Source: Robinsoniella peoriensis (GTDB lineage Bacteria; Bacillota; Clostridia; Lachnospirales; Lachnospiraceae). Taken from it: 64,000 nt of DNA. Both the position numbers and the translations under genes were made by a program. How positions within the stretch are numbered: the first letter of the stretch is position 1; each line of letters opens with the position of its first letter. The stretch lies in the NCBI RefSeq assembly GCF_000797495.1, contig NZ_JTGN01000001.1, forward strand, positions 441,501 through 505,500. Reading direction: 5' to 3'. This document shows, piece by piece, positions 1 through 9,111 of this stretch. The notes under the pieces were generated by a model, which did not search any database, was not told where the DNA came from, and saw only the letters and a list, made by a program, of their open reading frames with translations.

Positions 1-171
1 ATCCCTTATCCAGTCACACAGTTTTTCGTTGATAATCGTATTATCAATAAGATAAATATTTTGCTGAAGATAATAGCACAGTTCTTCGATAGAATAAATA
101 TTCGTACTGATACTCTCGATATAATATGGATTTTTCGCCTTTTTTATCTGGCATAATACGTATCCGCTCAA
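1..171 (-). CDS. Conserved hypothetical protein, N-terminal part (runs off the window start)
   Basis: An open frame of 57 codons begins at a TTG (169-171) and stays open to the window edge, so only the N-terminus is visible. A good ribosome binding site, GGAG at 180-183, sits 8 bases before the TTG; no in-frame ATG is better placed. The visible protein is rich in Tyr, Ile and Asn and includes YSIEELCYYLQQNIYL and ends in LCDWIRD. I recall similar small proteins beside DUF5716/DUF5717 genes in Lachnospiraceae, but no function is known to me. It starts 15 bases after the DUF5716 stop, so it is very likely the third gene of that operon. Confidence 0.7.
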   Translation of the reverse strand, partial: MSGYVLCQIKKAKNPYYIESISTNIYSIEELCYYLQQNIYLIDNTIINEKLCDWIRD

Positions 172-186
172 TGCTTTATCTCCTTT

Positions 187-1356
187 CTATACATCTATAA
201 TCTCTTCCCAGGTCTTCCCTGAGGAAGGGAACAGTCCTCCAAATCCAAGATCCCGTATAAAGACTTTACACTTATGAACTGACTGAAAAGATATGTTAAC
301 TTCAAGTCTGGTTGTCTTATTCGGCCGTACCGGAAGCCCTTCCAGCAAAATGCTGTGAGTTCTGGCGGGACTGGAATCGATGGGTTTGAAGTAAAGGATT
401 AATTCATCCGTGTCATCCAGAATCAGTTCGTAAGTATGATATGCCTCATACCAGTCCATACCTGCATTAAGGCAGAGATAGTAATTATCTTTTCCCCGGA
501 TCAGCATCTGCATTCCCACATTGACTTCCACCATATCTTCACCGACATACAAAAAGTCTCCGATATTGCCAATCCCTTTTCTCTGCATGGCTCCATAGCA
601 GGCTCCTTTTGTATAGAGATTCCTGCCCTGAAAAGCATGTCTTCTGTTATTACAGAGATATTGAAGGGAACGTACCGCCCAGGTTTTATCAAAATTATCA
701 CCAATGAGATAGGTGGACGAGAAAATCTTATTTGCAAATATCTTCTGTATCAGACCAAGAAAAAGACGATCTCTTTCCAAATCCCAATCCGTATCTTTTT
801 TTCCTCTTCTGACTTTTTTGTCAAGGGAAAGCTGCGCCATTTTAGTAACCCGTACCAGTGCCGGCCTGGTCTTATAATCTATATCCAGTTCAAATGCAGT
901 AATTTTAGAATCTTCGTATTCAAACAACGCAACTTTATAATTCCAGAGTTCTTTTTTCTGGTTCAGGGTAAAGTAGAAAAAACTTTCCCGGTAATCCTGG
1001 AGAAACACATGGCTTCTCTCTATCCCCAGCATGGCAAGGGAAGATGGAATTGCACTCACCCAGGGTTCTTCCATTTTTTCCATTGTAACCATAATGCTGA
1101 TATCTTTTGCCGGTTCCTCTGTTCCCAGCATGTCAAAGCACTCCTTAAAAAAATTACTTAAAAGGACATCTCCCAGCTCCTTTTTCCCCTCCACCAGAGG
1201 GAAGATGTCCCTGGGGGTGGGAATCAGGTATTTTTCCTGTCCCTCCTCCGTGCTGATCGTAATCGGATCTGAAATTTTGTGGTTATAAAATGTAATCAGC
1301 GAAAAATTTCTGCCTAGATCAAATCCGACAATGACCTCATTTATTTCGTTAATCAT
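187..1356 (-). CDS. DUF5716-family protein with Hsp70/actin-like features
   Basis: The 389-residue protein matches what I remember of DUF5716. Its N-terminus (IVGFDLGRNFSLITFY) resembles the phosphate-1 loop of Hsp70/actin-fold ATPases. The later YLIGDNFDKTW and KGACYGAMQRKG resemble their adenosine and closing motifs (GG.S..P and GAA). The C-terminal third looks like a beta-rich domain. A diverged Hsp70-like ATPase is therefore my inference, not an established function. The start is the second ATG (1354-1356), because GGAGG at 1361-1365 is correctly spaced for it; a start 4 codons earlier would swallow that site. It lies 12 bases after the DUF5717 stop, so the two are co-expressed. No signal peptide or membrane segment is seen. 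Confidence 0.8.
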   Translation of the reverse strand: MINEINEVIVGFDLGRNFSLITFYNHKISDPITISTEEGQEKYLIPTPRDIFPLVEGKKELGDVLLSNFFKECFDMLGTEEPAKDISIMVTMEKMEEPWVSAIPSSLAMLGIERSHVFLQDYRESFFYFTLNQKKELWNYKVALFEYEDSKITAFELDIDYKTRPALVRVTKMAQLSLDKKVRRGKKDTDWDLERDRLFLGLIQKIFANKIFSSTYLIGDNFDKTWAVRSLQYLCNNRRHAFQGRNLYTKGACYGAMQRKGIGNIGDFLYVGEDMVEVNVGMQMLIRGKDNYYLCLNAGMDWYEAYHTYELILDDTDELILYFKPIDSSPARTHSILLEGLPVRPNKTTRLEVNISFQSVHKCKVFIRDLGFGGLFPSSGKTWEEIIDV

Positions 1357-1368
1357 AGGTGCCTCCAT

Positions 1369-4300
1369 CTAATTTGTGTAACCGCCGAATAAACGGCCGA
1401 TAAAATAATTCTGCTCTATATAAGTCTGCTTATTGTCTTCTACCGCCTGTTTATTACCAGTTTGTATCGCTTCCATCATATGGTTAATCAAATCATACTG
1501 GCTGTTTCCTTCCGGTTTTGACTTTTTGGTATAATAAATGGTCTGATCTTCTGTTGTAATCGTCTGGTTATCCAATTCCTCCACCAGATGCCAGGTCAGT
1601 TCATCTCCATAAAACAGCGTAAATTCTTTCACAAAGATACCTTCGTACATATTCTTCATCGGTTCTGTTTTAAATCCATTTTCTTCCCCGCCCAAACGGT
1701 AATGGAGCACAACTCTGGACTTTGGATTGGCGCGATATTCCACATAGGTTTTATCAGATAGCTGGTATGGCCTTGTGAAGGCATCCGGCAGTTCCTCAAA
1801 AAATGCAAAACGGAGTCCCTCATAGGAGATATCTTCCATCATACGGTTAATTACAGTTTCCTGCCCATCCGTCAGATCCGGCTTTTCCGCATAGTTTCTT
1901 AAGAGCGCCAATTCACATATGCGTTCCGGAACCTGCTGCTTCACAGCCAGACGCTCAATATAGTCGAATACCGGCTGGGCAACCTGCTTTTCTTTTACAA
2001 AATAGTTATAAGCACTCAGGATAACGTATGCCAGGCAGATTTGCTTTTTCCCCATCTTTTTGCGGTATGAATCGAAAATCTCTTCCGTATCTTCCGACCC
2101 TACTCTCATAAACAGTACAAATATCAGGATCTTCTCTTCCATTTCAAATCCATCCAGCCCAAATTCCCTGCCTGCTTTCCAGATGTTTTTCATAATCTCA
2201 ATCGGACCATCATAATACATCAGAAGGTAGGCTAAGATTGTCTCATCGTATTTTTGGCTGGCAAAACAATAAGCGCACAGGAACAGCAGCATGTCATCCG
2301 TCCCATATTCCTTTTCCAGAATCGTTCTGCTGCACAGGCGGACCAGCTGAATCAGATCTATATTTTCCGGGCCATAGATACTCACAAGTCCGAATGCCTC
2401 CTGGCACATGCCTTCCTCTGTCAGAAGCTCAATTAATTTCTTTTTGTCAGTTTTCACAAACTCATGGTAATCAATCCTGTGAAGATACTCATAGCGCTGC
2501 TCAGCGGCAGGATTCTCATAATAATACTCCAGAATCTTACACCTGAGCTGTTCTTTATAAGTCTCCCTGATCTCTTCAATTTCCAACAGCCTTCCATAGC
2601 TGTCCGCATTTTCTGCTGTTATGAGAATTTCTTTGGAATCCAGATAACAGCTGTTTAGTACAAGGCCCGCATTATCCGGACAAAGTTCTCTGCAATATTC
2701 CCGAAAAGCCGGTCGATCCATCAATTTTGTCAATGTATATGGAATCTCTGAAGCATACCGGTTACCCTCTTCGTCTTCAAACAAGATCCGGTAATCCCCG
2801 GTATACAGTTGAACATAAGCTTTTCCATCCTGAATAACAGATCGTATCTCATTCTTTAACTGGCTGTGAATTACAATTACTGACTTCATGCGGGCAATAT
2901 CACACTTTAATTCATAAGTAAAAATTGCTCTGGCAAGACCATCCGCCATCCGTTTATTCATAATCGCTTTTGTCAGAAAGGTATCGTAAATCAACGCAAG
3001 ATCCCTGCTGATTCTGCCCAGTGCCAGCTGGTCAACCATAAACCGCTCCATAGCAGGGCGGTAACTCTTGTAGGTCTCCGGATCTTTACTGTGATTTCTG
3101 ATTACATTGGCATACACAAAAGCCTTTTTATTGTAGCTCAAAGTATTATTATAGGCAAAATACATCCGCACCATCTGAGGCAGGATTCTATCCGTATCAT
3201 CCTCCATCGTTTCAATATAATATTCGTATAGTCCTGTCAGGCGCAGTTCATATTCCACCCCTTTTGCGTACCATTTGAAATACTTCTTTTCTGTTTTATG
3301 CCCCTTGATTAAGAGACTGCAAACCGCCGTTATGATGCTCTTAACCGGATACTTCTCATAGCAGTAAGTCAGCACTGCGAAAAGTCCTTCGTTAAATTCC
3401 CGGTGACGCAGGGTTAGTTCTGCCGCCTGCTCAGCGATTTCCCGGTTCATAACTTCTTCCTTGCACACAAAACGAAGAAGCTGGATTTCAAAGTCATCCA
3501 GACGCTTTAATATCAGGGGTTCCTTCTGAAGAATCTGTACACCTTCCACATACATAACCGGACTTGTACATCCGCAGATATACTGATCCCGCACCGCTGA
3601 CATCCGATCCAGAGGACCACAGACAGAAGGTTCCTGCAGATAAAGAAGAATCCACTGAAGCATCCAGTTTTCCTTATTCTGCAGATATAGTTCATACACT
3701 TTCTCTTCTATATAATCAATATATTTCGTATCCCGGTTATAAAATGTAGTGAGATAAAGGTAATAGCCCTCCAGTTCCGGCCTGTCTATCCTGTCTTTAT
3801 GATTCTCGATCTCTTCCAATGCCATACATGCATCTACCATCCGCTCTCTTGCGAAAAGAAGCTGCACCTGATAAAGTTCGAAAAATACATGGTTTCCTCC
3901 CGCGTTGCGGTAATCCCCCAGCGCCCTCTCGGATACATCCAGCCATTCCCCCAGCTTTTTCCGCTTTAGCCGAAAGTCCATATAAGCGGACATCATCCTG
4001 GCAACCGCCCGATGCTGCTTATATCCCTTCCTTTCCCCGGAACCTTTTACCGCCTTAAATGCCTCGATTTCAAAAACAAGTGTTTCGTATCCGGAAGAGA
4101 GGGTAATCCTTCCAAAATTTTTCCCGCCATGGAGTTTTTCCAAATCGATCACATATTCCAGTGAATACGTACTTCCCACGAACTCATCCGTGGTAACCGT
4201 TTCATGATCAATTGTTATAAAATCTGCATCTGCCTGTATATCCAAACGCAAAAATCCCCAGCTGTCCTTGGTAAGTGTCAACACTTCTTTCGTAGACTGG

Positions 4301-4917
4301 GTCATAACAGGAAAACTTCTGGACAACTCAGACATATGCAGTTTTACCGGTTTTTTCTTTCCACAGCCAACCAGAAACTCTTCCAGACTGCGATAGCTGA
4401 AATTCTGTCCACGGATGCCTTCATAGAGCGATGCAAAGGAGGGCGTCCATTTGGGCAGCATATGATAAAACTCGGATGATATAAAAAGCACATATGCTTT
4501 CTGGAAATCTTCTTTTGCCAAAGCCGTAAATTCATCCAGACTCTTATATGCCACTGCCAGTTCCTGCTCCTTAGAATACTCTATCTCTAAACGAAATGGA
4601 ATACGATACTCTCCCAGATTGGAGCAAATCGTAAAGGCGCCTTCTAATACCTCGCCTTCTTCCATTCCTGTCGTATCGATCTCATATACAATTTTTTCAT
4701 TGTTTCCAAAAAAATCAGATGGCTCATAGGCAACTCTTGCGCTGGAAGAATAGATGAATCCCTTCATCTTCTTTTCTTCCGGATTGCCGATCTCAAAACT
4801 GCCCCTGTATGACTCTCCCTTTTTGACCAATACCCTGATTTCATCAACAGAAATGTTCATCGTGGGAGCTTTATATTCAAAAATACCATTTAGTAATTGT
4901 TCAATTCTTCTTTTCAA
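1369..4917 (-). CDS. DUF5717-family large protein
   Basis: This 1182-residue protein resembles DUF5717. Roughly residues 25-135 form a beta-sandwich-like N-terminal domain (SVDEIRVLVKKGESYRGSFE), similar in feel to Ig-like or MSP-like folds. Residues about 300-1050 look like continuous alpha-helical TPR-type repeats rich in Tyr, Leu and Glu. The last 120 residues return to beta structure (FTLFYGDELTWHLVEE). No signal peptide or transmembrane helix is evident, so it is probably cytoplasmic. The start is a TTG (4915-4917) behind AGGTGA, giving MKRRIEQLLNGIFEYK; an open frame extends 26 codons upstream but overlaps the promoter. It is first in an operon with DUF5716 and the small gene at the window edge. 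The biochemical role is unknown. Confidence 0.8.
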   Translation of the reverse strand: MKRRIEQLLNGIFEYKAPTMNISVDEIRVLVKKGESYRGSFEIGNPEEKKMKGFIYSSSARVAYEPSDFFGNNEKIVYEIDTTGMEEGEVLEGAFTICSNLGEYRIPFRLEIEYSKEQELAVAYKSLDEFTALAKEDFQKAYVLFISSEFYHMLPKWTPSFASLYEGIRGQNFSYRSLEEFLVGCGKKKPVKLHMSELSRSFPVMTQSTKEVLTLTKDSWGFLRLDIQADADFITIDHETVTTDEFVGSTYSLEYVIDLEKLHGGKNFGRITLSSGYETLVFEIEAFKAVKGSGERKGYKQHRAVARMMSAYMDFRLKRKKLGEWLDVSERALGDYRNAGGNHVFFELYQVQLLFARERMVDACMALEEIENHKDRIDRPELEGYYLYLTTFYNRDTKYIDYIEEKVYELYLQNKENWMLQWILLYLQEPSVCGPLDRMSAVRDQYICGCTSPVMYVEGVQILQKEPLILKRLDDFEIQLLRFVCKEEVMNREIAEQAAELTLRHREFNEGLFAVLTYCYEKYPVKSIITAVCSLLIKGHKTEKKYFKWYAKGVEYELRLTGLYEYYIETMEDDTDRILPQMVRMYFAYNNTLSYNKKAFVYANVIRNHSKDPETYKSYRPAMERFMVDQLALGRISRDLALIYDTFLTKAIMNKRMADGLARAIFTYELKCDIARMKSVIVIHSQLKNEIRSVIQDGKAYVQLYTGDYRILFEDEEGNRYASEIPYTLTKLMDRPAFREYCRELCPDNAGLVLNSCYLDSKEILITAENADSYGRLLEIEEIRETYKEQLRCKILEYYYENPAAEQRYEYLHRIDYHEFVKTDKKKLIELLTEEGMCQEAFGLVSIYGPENIDLIQLVRLCSRTILEKEYGTDDMLLFLCAYCFASQKYDETILAYLLMYYDGPIEIMKNIWKAGREFGLDGFEMEEKILIFVLFMRVGSEDTEEIFDSYRKKMGKKQICLAYVILSAYNYFVKEKQVAQPVFDYIERLAVKQQVPERICELALLRNYAEKPDLTDGQETVINRMMEDISYEGLRFAFFEELPDAFTRPYQLSDKTYVEYRANPKSRVVLHYRLGGEENGFKTEPMKNMYEGIFVKEFTLFYGDELTWHLVEELDNQTITTEDQTIYYTKKSKPEGNSQYDLINHMMEAIQTGNKQAVEDNKQTYIEQNYFIGRLFGGYTN

Positions 4918-4950
4918 AGGAATCACCTGCACTTTATTTAATCTATGAAG

Positions 4951-4980
4951 AGTATAACACTTTAGGTATATGACGCGCAA
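4951..4980 (-). promoter_or_regulatory. Sigma-A-type promoter for the DUF5717 operon
   Basis: Read on the minus strand, TTGCGC (4975-4980) and TATACT (4951-4956) are 18 bases apart. The -10 lies about 34 bases before the proposed TTG start. Confidence 0.5.
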
Positions 4981-5118
4981 CTGTCTAAACGACAATTTGT
5001 TTTTGTTTTTGACATTTTTAAGGAATTACTGCCCGTTATAATTTGGTTGTTTTTCCTCAACTTTCCATCACCTTCCTCTTAAGATTTTCTGAACTTTGTG
5101 AACTTAACGTGAACTACA

Positions 5119-5147
5119 TTGTTCAAAACTGCTCATTATGGTATAAT
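5119..5147 (+). promoter_or_regulatory. Sigma-A-type promoter for the PAP2 phosphatase gene
   Basis: TTGTTC (5119-5124) and a perfect TATAAT (5142-5147) are separated by 17 bases. It diverges from the DUF5717 promoter. Confidence 0.7.
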
Positions 5148-5203
5148 TTTTTTGATTCTACGGTGCTTATGAAAAACTTTATTCAATGGGAGGAACCTTT
5201 TAC

Positions 5204-5893
5204 GTGAATACAAAAAAGAACAGTAAACATCTCTGGATTATTCCAGTGTACGGCATTTTTTATATGCTGTCGTTTTCCTTTCTGGAAAATCACGTTGTTG
5301 ATCACAGGGAAATTATCCAATCCCGTTTAGACGACCTGATCCCATTTTCAGAAATCTTTGTAATTCCTTATTTTCTGTGGTTTTTGTACATAGCCGCAAC
5401 TGTAATTTATTTTGCCCTGTTTCAAAAAAACATAAAAGATTACTATCACCTCATTGCCACACTTGCAATTGGGATGACACTGTTTTTAGTAATCTCTCTG
5501 TTATGGCCCAACGGACATACGCTGCGCCCAAGAAGCTTTGAACGGGATAATATTTTTGTCGACATGGTCAGATATCTTTATACAATTGATACACCTACCA
5601 ATATTTTCCCCAGCATCCATGTCTTTAATTCCGTGGCCTGCTGCATCGCAATCCGCAGCAACAGCGCACTGAAAAAACACAGAATTTTACAGACCTGCGT
5701 ATTTTTGCTGACAGTCTCCATTGTAATGGCAACCGTTTTCCTGAAACAGCACACAATCATCGATGTTATAGCTGCACTGGTTCTGAACCTGATCTGCTTC
5801 CAGCTAATCTACAAATATCAGTCTATACTGGCATTTATAAAATCACTGGGAGAGAAAAGGAAGAAGAAGATTTTTCACTCAGACATTTTTTGA
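5204..5893 (+). CDS. PAP2-superfamily membrane phosphatase
   Basis: The protein (229 residues from the GTG at 5204) has about six hydrophobic segments. It carries PAP2 phosphatase motifs: RPRSF (motif 1), PSIHVFNS (motif 2, PSxH) and FLKQHTIIDV (motif 3, H...D). Family members remove phosphate from lipid phosphates such as phosphatidate or undecaprenyl pyrophosphate at the membrane; the exact substrate cannot be told. I chose GTG because GGGAGG at 5188-5193 lies 10 bases before it; an ATG at 5186 overlaps that site and would be the alternative. The gene stands alone, with its own promoter and a downstream bidirectional terminator. Confidence 0.8.
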   Translation: MNTKKNSKHLWIIPVYGIFYMLSFSFLENHVVDHREIIQSRLDDLIPFSEIFVIPYFLWFLYIAATVIYFALFQKNIKDYYHLIATLAIGMTLFLVISLLWPNGHTLRPRSFERDNIFVDMVRYLYTIDTPTNIFPSIHVFNSVACCIAIRSNSALKKHRILQTCVFLLTVSIVMATVFLKQHTIIDVIAALVLNLICFQLIYKYQSILAFIKSLGEKRKKKIFHSDIF

Positions 5894-5925
5894 GTGAATT
5901 GGAAAAAGATATAAACTGATCTAAA

Positions 5926-5980
5926 AAGAATCCGAAAAGATGTACCGCCGTCCGGCGATTACATCCTTTCGGATTCTTTT
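5926..5980. terminator. Bidirectional intrinsic terminator between the PAP2 gene and nrdR
   Basis: A long, nearly perfect hairpin (AAGAATCCGAAA pairing with TTTCGGATTCTT, plus an inner GATGTA/TACATC arm) is followed by T-rich sequence on both strands. It separates two convergent genes. Confidence 0.85.
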
Positions 5981-5985
5981 GATTC

Positions 5986-6435
5986 TTATTTTAAAATTTT
6001 CTTTAATTCATCCATAAATGTATTTACATCCTTAAATTCCCGATATACCGATGCAAATCTGACATACGCAACGGGATCCAGTTCTTTTAACTTGTCCATG
6101 ACAATCTCGCCGATTATGGTACTTTCGATCTCTCTGTCTTCCCGATTGAAAACTTCTGTTTCTGCTGCATCTATCATTTCATTTATTTTAAGAACCGGTA
6201 TTGGTCTTTTATAACATGCCCGAAGTACTCCTGCTTCTATTTTAGACCGGTCATACTGTTCTCTGTTCTGATCTTTTTTGATTACAATTAACGGAATGGT
6301 CTCAACTTTTTCATATGTAGTAAAACGCTTCCCGCATTCATCACACAGCCTGCGCCGTCTGATGGAATTATTATCATCTGCCGGTCTGGAGTCCACTACT
6401 CTTGTATTATCCTGGTTGCAAAATGGACACTTCAT
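5986..6435 (-). CDS. nrdR: Transcriptional repressor NrdR
   Basis: At 149 residues this is full length for NrdR. It opens with the zinc ribbon CPFC...CDECG (MKCPFCNQDNTRVVDSR), followed by the ATP-cone domain (about residues 46-136) that senses dATP/ATP. NrdR represses ribonucleotide reductase genes by binding NrdR boxes. GGAGG precedes the ATG. No ribonucleotide reductase gene lies in the window, so regulation would be in trans. It appears monocistronic, ending at the bidirectional terminator. Confidence 0.96.
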   Translation of the reverse strand: MKCPFCNQDNTRVVDSRPADDNNSIRRRRLCDECGKRFTTYEKVETIPLIVIKKDQNREQYDRSKIEAGVLRACYKRPIPVLKINEMIDAAETEVFNREDREIESTIIGEIVMDKLKELDPVAYVRFASVYREFKDVNTFMDELKKILK

Positions 6436-6685
6436 ATTATTACCTCCTTATCTGCCCCTCTTGAGCATATCTCCCCTGCCAATATTATGTAGATTGCATT
6501 TTCTGTTTTGAGTATATCCAATCCCTTAATCCCTGTCAATCAATTTTATGTAAAAATATGAATAATCGCCGGGGTGGTGCAATATAATGTAAAAATATCC
6601 AGAGTATGTTTGAAAGATGCTTGTACCAGGAAGTACCTTCTGATTGGTGCATAATTTTAAAATAGCCTCTGACCGGGGAGCTTTT

Positions 6686-6943
6686 ATGCGTATTTGTGAT
6701 TTAAAACAAAAGGAAGTTATTAATGTATGTACCTGCGGCTGTATTGGATGCGTCAGCGATGTGGATATTGACCCCCGTACCGGCCGAATCCTCTTCTTAA
6801 TTGTACCGGGACCCGGAAAAATCTGCTCATTTCTGGGCCGCGATACCGAATTTATCATCCCCTGGGAATGTGTTACACAAATCGGCACTGACATCATCCT
6901 GGTAGAGGTTGATGAAGAAAAAATAAGAAAGAAGTGCGAATAG
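6686..6943 (+). CDS. YlmC/YmxH-family sporulation protein (PRC-barrel)
   Basis: An 85-residue PRC-barrel protein beginning MRICDLKQKEVINVC, with the family feature GCIGCVSDVDIDPRTGRI. Family members are small cytoplasmic proteins linked to sporulation by genomic context; their biochemical role is not established. The start at 6686 has GGGGAG (6675-6680) just upstream, whereas the longer open frame from 6644 lacks a site. The two Cys at about residues 15 and 18 are notable. It converges on the kdpE-like gene with only 7 bases between stop codons; a small hairpin (6947-6965) covers the junction but has no clear T tract. Confidence 0.85.
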   Translation: MRICDLKQKEVINVCTCGCIGCVSDVDIDPRTGRILFLIVPGPGKICSFLGRDTEFIIPWECVTQIGTDIILVEVDEEKIRKKCE

Positions 6944-6950
6944 GGCCGTT

Positions 6951-7643
6951 TTACGAAGTAAAACGATAACCTACTCCCACTTCTGTCAGAATAAATCTGG
7001 GATCGGCAGGATCCTTTTCGATTTTTCTTCTGAGCGTTGCCATGAATACTCTGAGGTTCCCGGGTTCTATGCCCTCTGTATAACCCCAGATCTGATGAAG
7101 AATATAATTATGAGTAAGGACCTTGCCTCTGTTTTCTATTAATAAATTCAGTATCTTAAACTCGATCGGAGTCAGATGGATTTCTTTTTCGTCGATCAGA
7201 ACCTTATGTGCTTCGTTATCCACCGTGAGATAATCACACTGGAAGATCTCTTCCGGAATCTTTTCCACACCTCCGGTGCGTTTACGAAGTGCAGCTCTGA
7301 CTCTTGCCATCAATTCTCCCATATAAAAGGGCTTTGTCACATAGTCGTCTGCTCCGGCATCCAATGCCCTGATCTTTTCCTGTTCTTCCTGACGTGCGGA
7401 AACCACAATAATCGGTACTTCCGATACTTCCCTGACTTTCTCTATAACCTCCATACCGTCTCCATCCGGAAGCCCCAGATCCAGGATGATCATATCCGGA
7501 CGATTTGCATAGAACAGGCTTACGGCATCCTGCACTTCTTTTGCCACACAAAATCGGTAACCTTCTTTCTTCAGGCTCATTGAGATAAAGTTAATAATGT
7601 ATTTATCATCTTCCACAATCAATATATTTTTCTTATCTTCCAT
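6951..7643 (-). CDS. KdpE-like response regulator (OmpR family)
   Basis: This 230-residue protein has a receiver domain (LIVEDDKYI acidic pocket; phospho-acceptor Asp in MIILDLGLPDGDG; Lys in VTKPF) followed by a winged-helix DNA-binding domain (about residues 130-230, ending GVGYRFTS). It overlaps the end of the kinase gene by 11 bases, which implies translational coupling. ATG 7643 is better spaced from GGAAAGAG than the ATG two codons upstream (7649). KdpE relatives normally switch on kdpFABC. No kdp ATPase genes lie here; the genes upstream in the same direction encode a Ktr-type uptake system, so Ktr is a plausible local target (inference). Confidence 0.88.
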   Translation of the reverse strand: MEDKKNILIVEDDKYIINFISMSLKKEGYRFCVAKEVQDAVSLFYANRPDMIILDLGLPDGDGMEVIEKVREVSEVPIIVVSARQEEQEKIRALDAGADDYVTKPFYMGELMARVRAALRKRTGGVEKIPEEIFQCDYLTVDNEAHKVLIDEKEIHLTPIEFKILNLLIENRGKVLTHNYILHQIWGYTEGIEPGNLRVFMATLRRKIEKDPADPRFILTEVGVGYRFTS

Positions 7644-9060
7644 CTGCATTCACTCTTTCCGCATTCAGCCAAAATGTCAATCTGGCGCCTCCGCCCGGTT
7701 TATTCTCTGCCCATATCTCACCGCCGTGTTCTGTGACAACTGCCTTACAGATCGCCAGCCCAAGGCCTATGCCCTGCTTTTGCTTGGAATCCCCGCTTGC
7801 GGAAGTAACAAATTCATCAAACAGCTTTCCCATCATTGCATCTGCGATCCCTTCGCCATCATCTTCAACCTGTATGAAGACCTTTTTGTTCCGGAAGCTG
7901 GCAAGTACCGATATTCGCCCGCCCTCTTTTGTATGCTTCATGGCATTGTCCAGAAGATTGATCATCACCTGAACCATCATCTTCCCATCCATCTTCGCCA
8001 CAATCACTTCATCGGGAAGGGAGACGGTAAATTTCCGCTTCTGATGAAGATCTCTGATATGGCTTGCCGCCTCGTAGATAATATCATCAATTACTTCCGG
8101 CTGTTTATTAATATGAAGGCTTCCGCTTTCTATCTTAGTCATATTCAAAATATTTTCCATCATCTTCATCAGCCAGAGTGCCTGTTCATTAATATCCGTT
8201 GCTAATAACTGGATATTGTCTTTTTCCAATTTTTCGGAATCCAGAATTAGTCCGCAGTCGCCGATAATTCCCGTAAGCGGTGTTCGAAAATCATGGGAAA
8301 TACTGCGCAGCATCCTGCTTTTCATATGTTCCCGTTCCATTTCCACCTTGATCTGCTCCTGCTGCTGGTACACCAGTTCCCGGTCCAGTGCAATCCCGAT
8401 CTGATTCGCAGCGGTCTTGATCAAAAGCTCCTGCTCTATGGAAAGACCCTCGTTCCGGTTATATACTTTCAAAACACCTAACTGTTTTTCTAATCCAATG
8501 ATCGGCACCATCATATAGTCACCCAGCCTGTGGTTTTTGTCCCGCATTTCGGTACTCTTGTCTCCGATCAGCTCCACTTCACTTTCGAATTTGGTATGCT
8601 CAAAAATATAGCGGATTCCAAGGCGGACGATATTTTCCTTTCCCGTCACATTAATAAAACTTTTCGACATCTCATGCAAAAGTCTGGCCGCCTGTTCATT
8701 TTTCTGTGCGATCAACAGCTGCTTTTGGAATTTAACTGTCAGATTATAAGAAATAAGGGATGCAATCAGAAATATGATAATCAGGACAATATCATTAATA
8801 TCTGCAATCCGGAAGGTATGCAGCGGTGCCGTAAAAAAGAAGTTAAATGACATAACGCTGATAAAGGATACCGCCACTCCATACTGATAACCATTGGTAT
8901 ATGCCGTTGTCAAAAGTACCCCGATCATATAGATCATCAGCGTATTTTCTTTTGCAATTCCGGCACTGTTTAACAGAACGGAAAAAAGAGTCGTACCCGC
9001 TACAATGGCCACGACTCTGCCAATATATTTCATATGCTGAAGATATATTTTTTTATCCAT
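7633..9060 (-). CDS. Short KdpD-like sensor histidine kinase
   Basis: This 475-residue kinase starts with a membrane block typical of the KdpD middle domain (DUF4118; four hydrophobic segments within about residues 10-110). It then has a GAF-like region (about 135-245), the phospho-acceptor helix MLRSISHDFRTPLTGIIG and a HATPase domain (N box NLLDNAMKHT; G boxes DDGEGIAD and GIGLGLAI). Full KdpD has a further large N-terminal cytoplasmic domain (KdpD and Usp parts) that is absent here. ATG 9060 has AGAGG 7 bases upstream; a TTG two codons earlier is possible. It follows ktrA by 51 bases and overlaps the regulator, so all four genes look like one operon. Confidence 0.88.
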   Translation of the reverse strand: MDKKIYLQHMKYIGRVVAIVAGTTLFSVLLNSAGIAKENTLMIYMIGVLLTTAYTNGYQYGVAVSFISVMSFNFFFTAPLHTFRIADINDIVLIIIFLIASLISYNLTVKFQKQLLIAQKNEQAARLLHEMSKSFINVTGKENIVRLGIRYIFEHTKFESEVELIGDKSTEMRDKNHRLGDYMMVPIIGLEKQLGVLKVYNRNEGLSIEQELLIKTAANQIGIALDRELVYQQQEQIKVEMEREHMKSRMLRSISHDFRTPLTGIIGDCGLILDSEKLEKDNIQLLATDINEQALWLMKMMENILNMTKIESGSLHINKQPEVIDDIIYEAASHIRDLHQKRKFTVSLPDEVIVAKMDGKMMVQVMINLLDNAMKHTKEGGRISVLASFRNKKVFIQVEDDGEGIADAMMGKLFDEFVTSASGDSKQKQGIGLGLAICKAVVTEHGGEIWAENKPGGGARLTFWLNAERVNADGR

Positions 9061-9111
9061 TTCCAAACCTCTTTAATCGTTTAATTCCTTCTTGCATCCT
9101 ATTCTAACATG

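Noticed and set aside
436..1161. Plus-strand open frame of 241 codons opposite the DUF5716 gene
   Set aside because: It has no family resemblance or ribosome binding site and lies entirely opposite a well-supported gene.
6541..6685. Possible sporulation-sigma promoter before YlmC/YmxH (GAATA then CAATATA)
   Set aside because: The spacing is 15 bases, shorter than expected for sigma-F/G, and the match is too weak to annotate.
6947..6965. Small hairpin CGTTTTAC-GAA-GTAAAACG at the YlmC/KdpE junction as a bidirectional terminator
   Set aside because: The stem is AT-rich and short, overlaps the kdpE-like stop, and lacks a T tract on either side.
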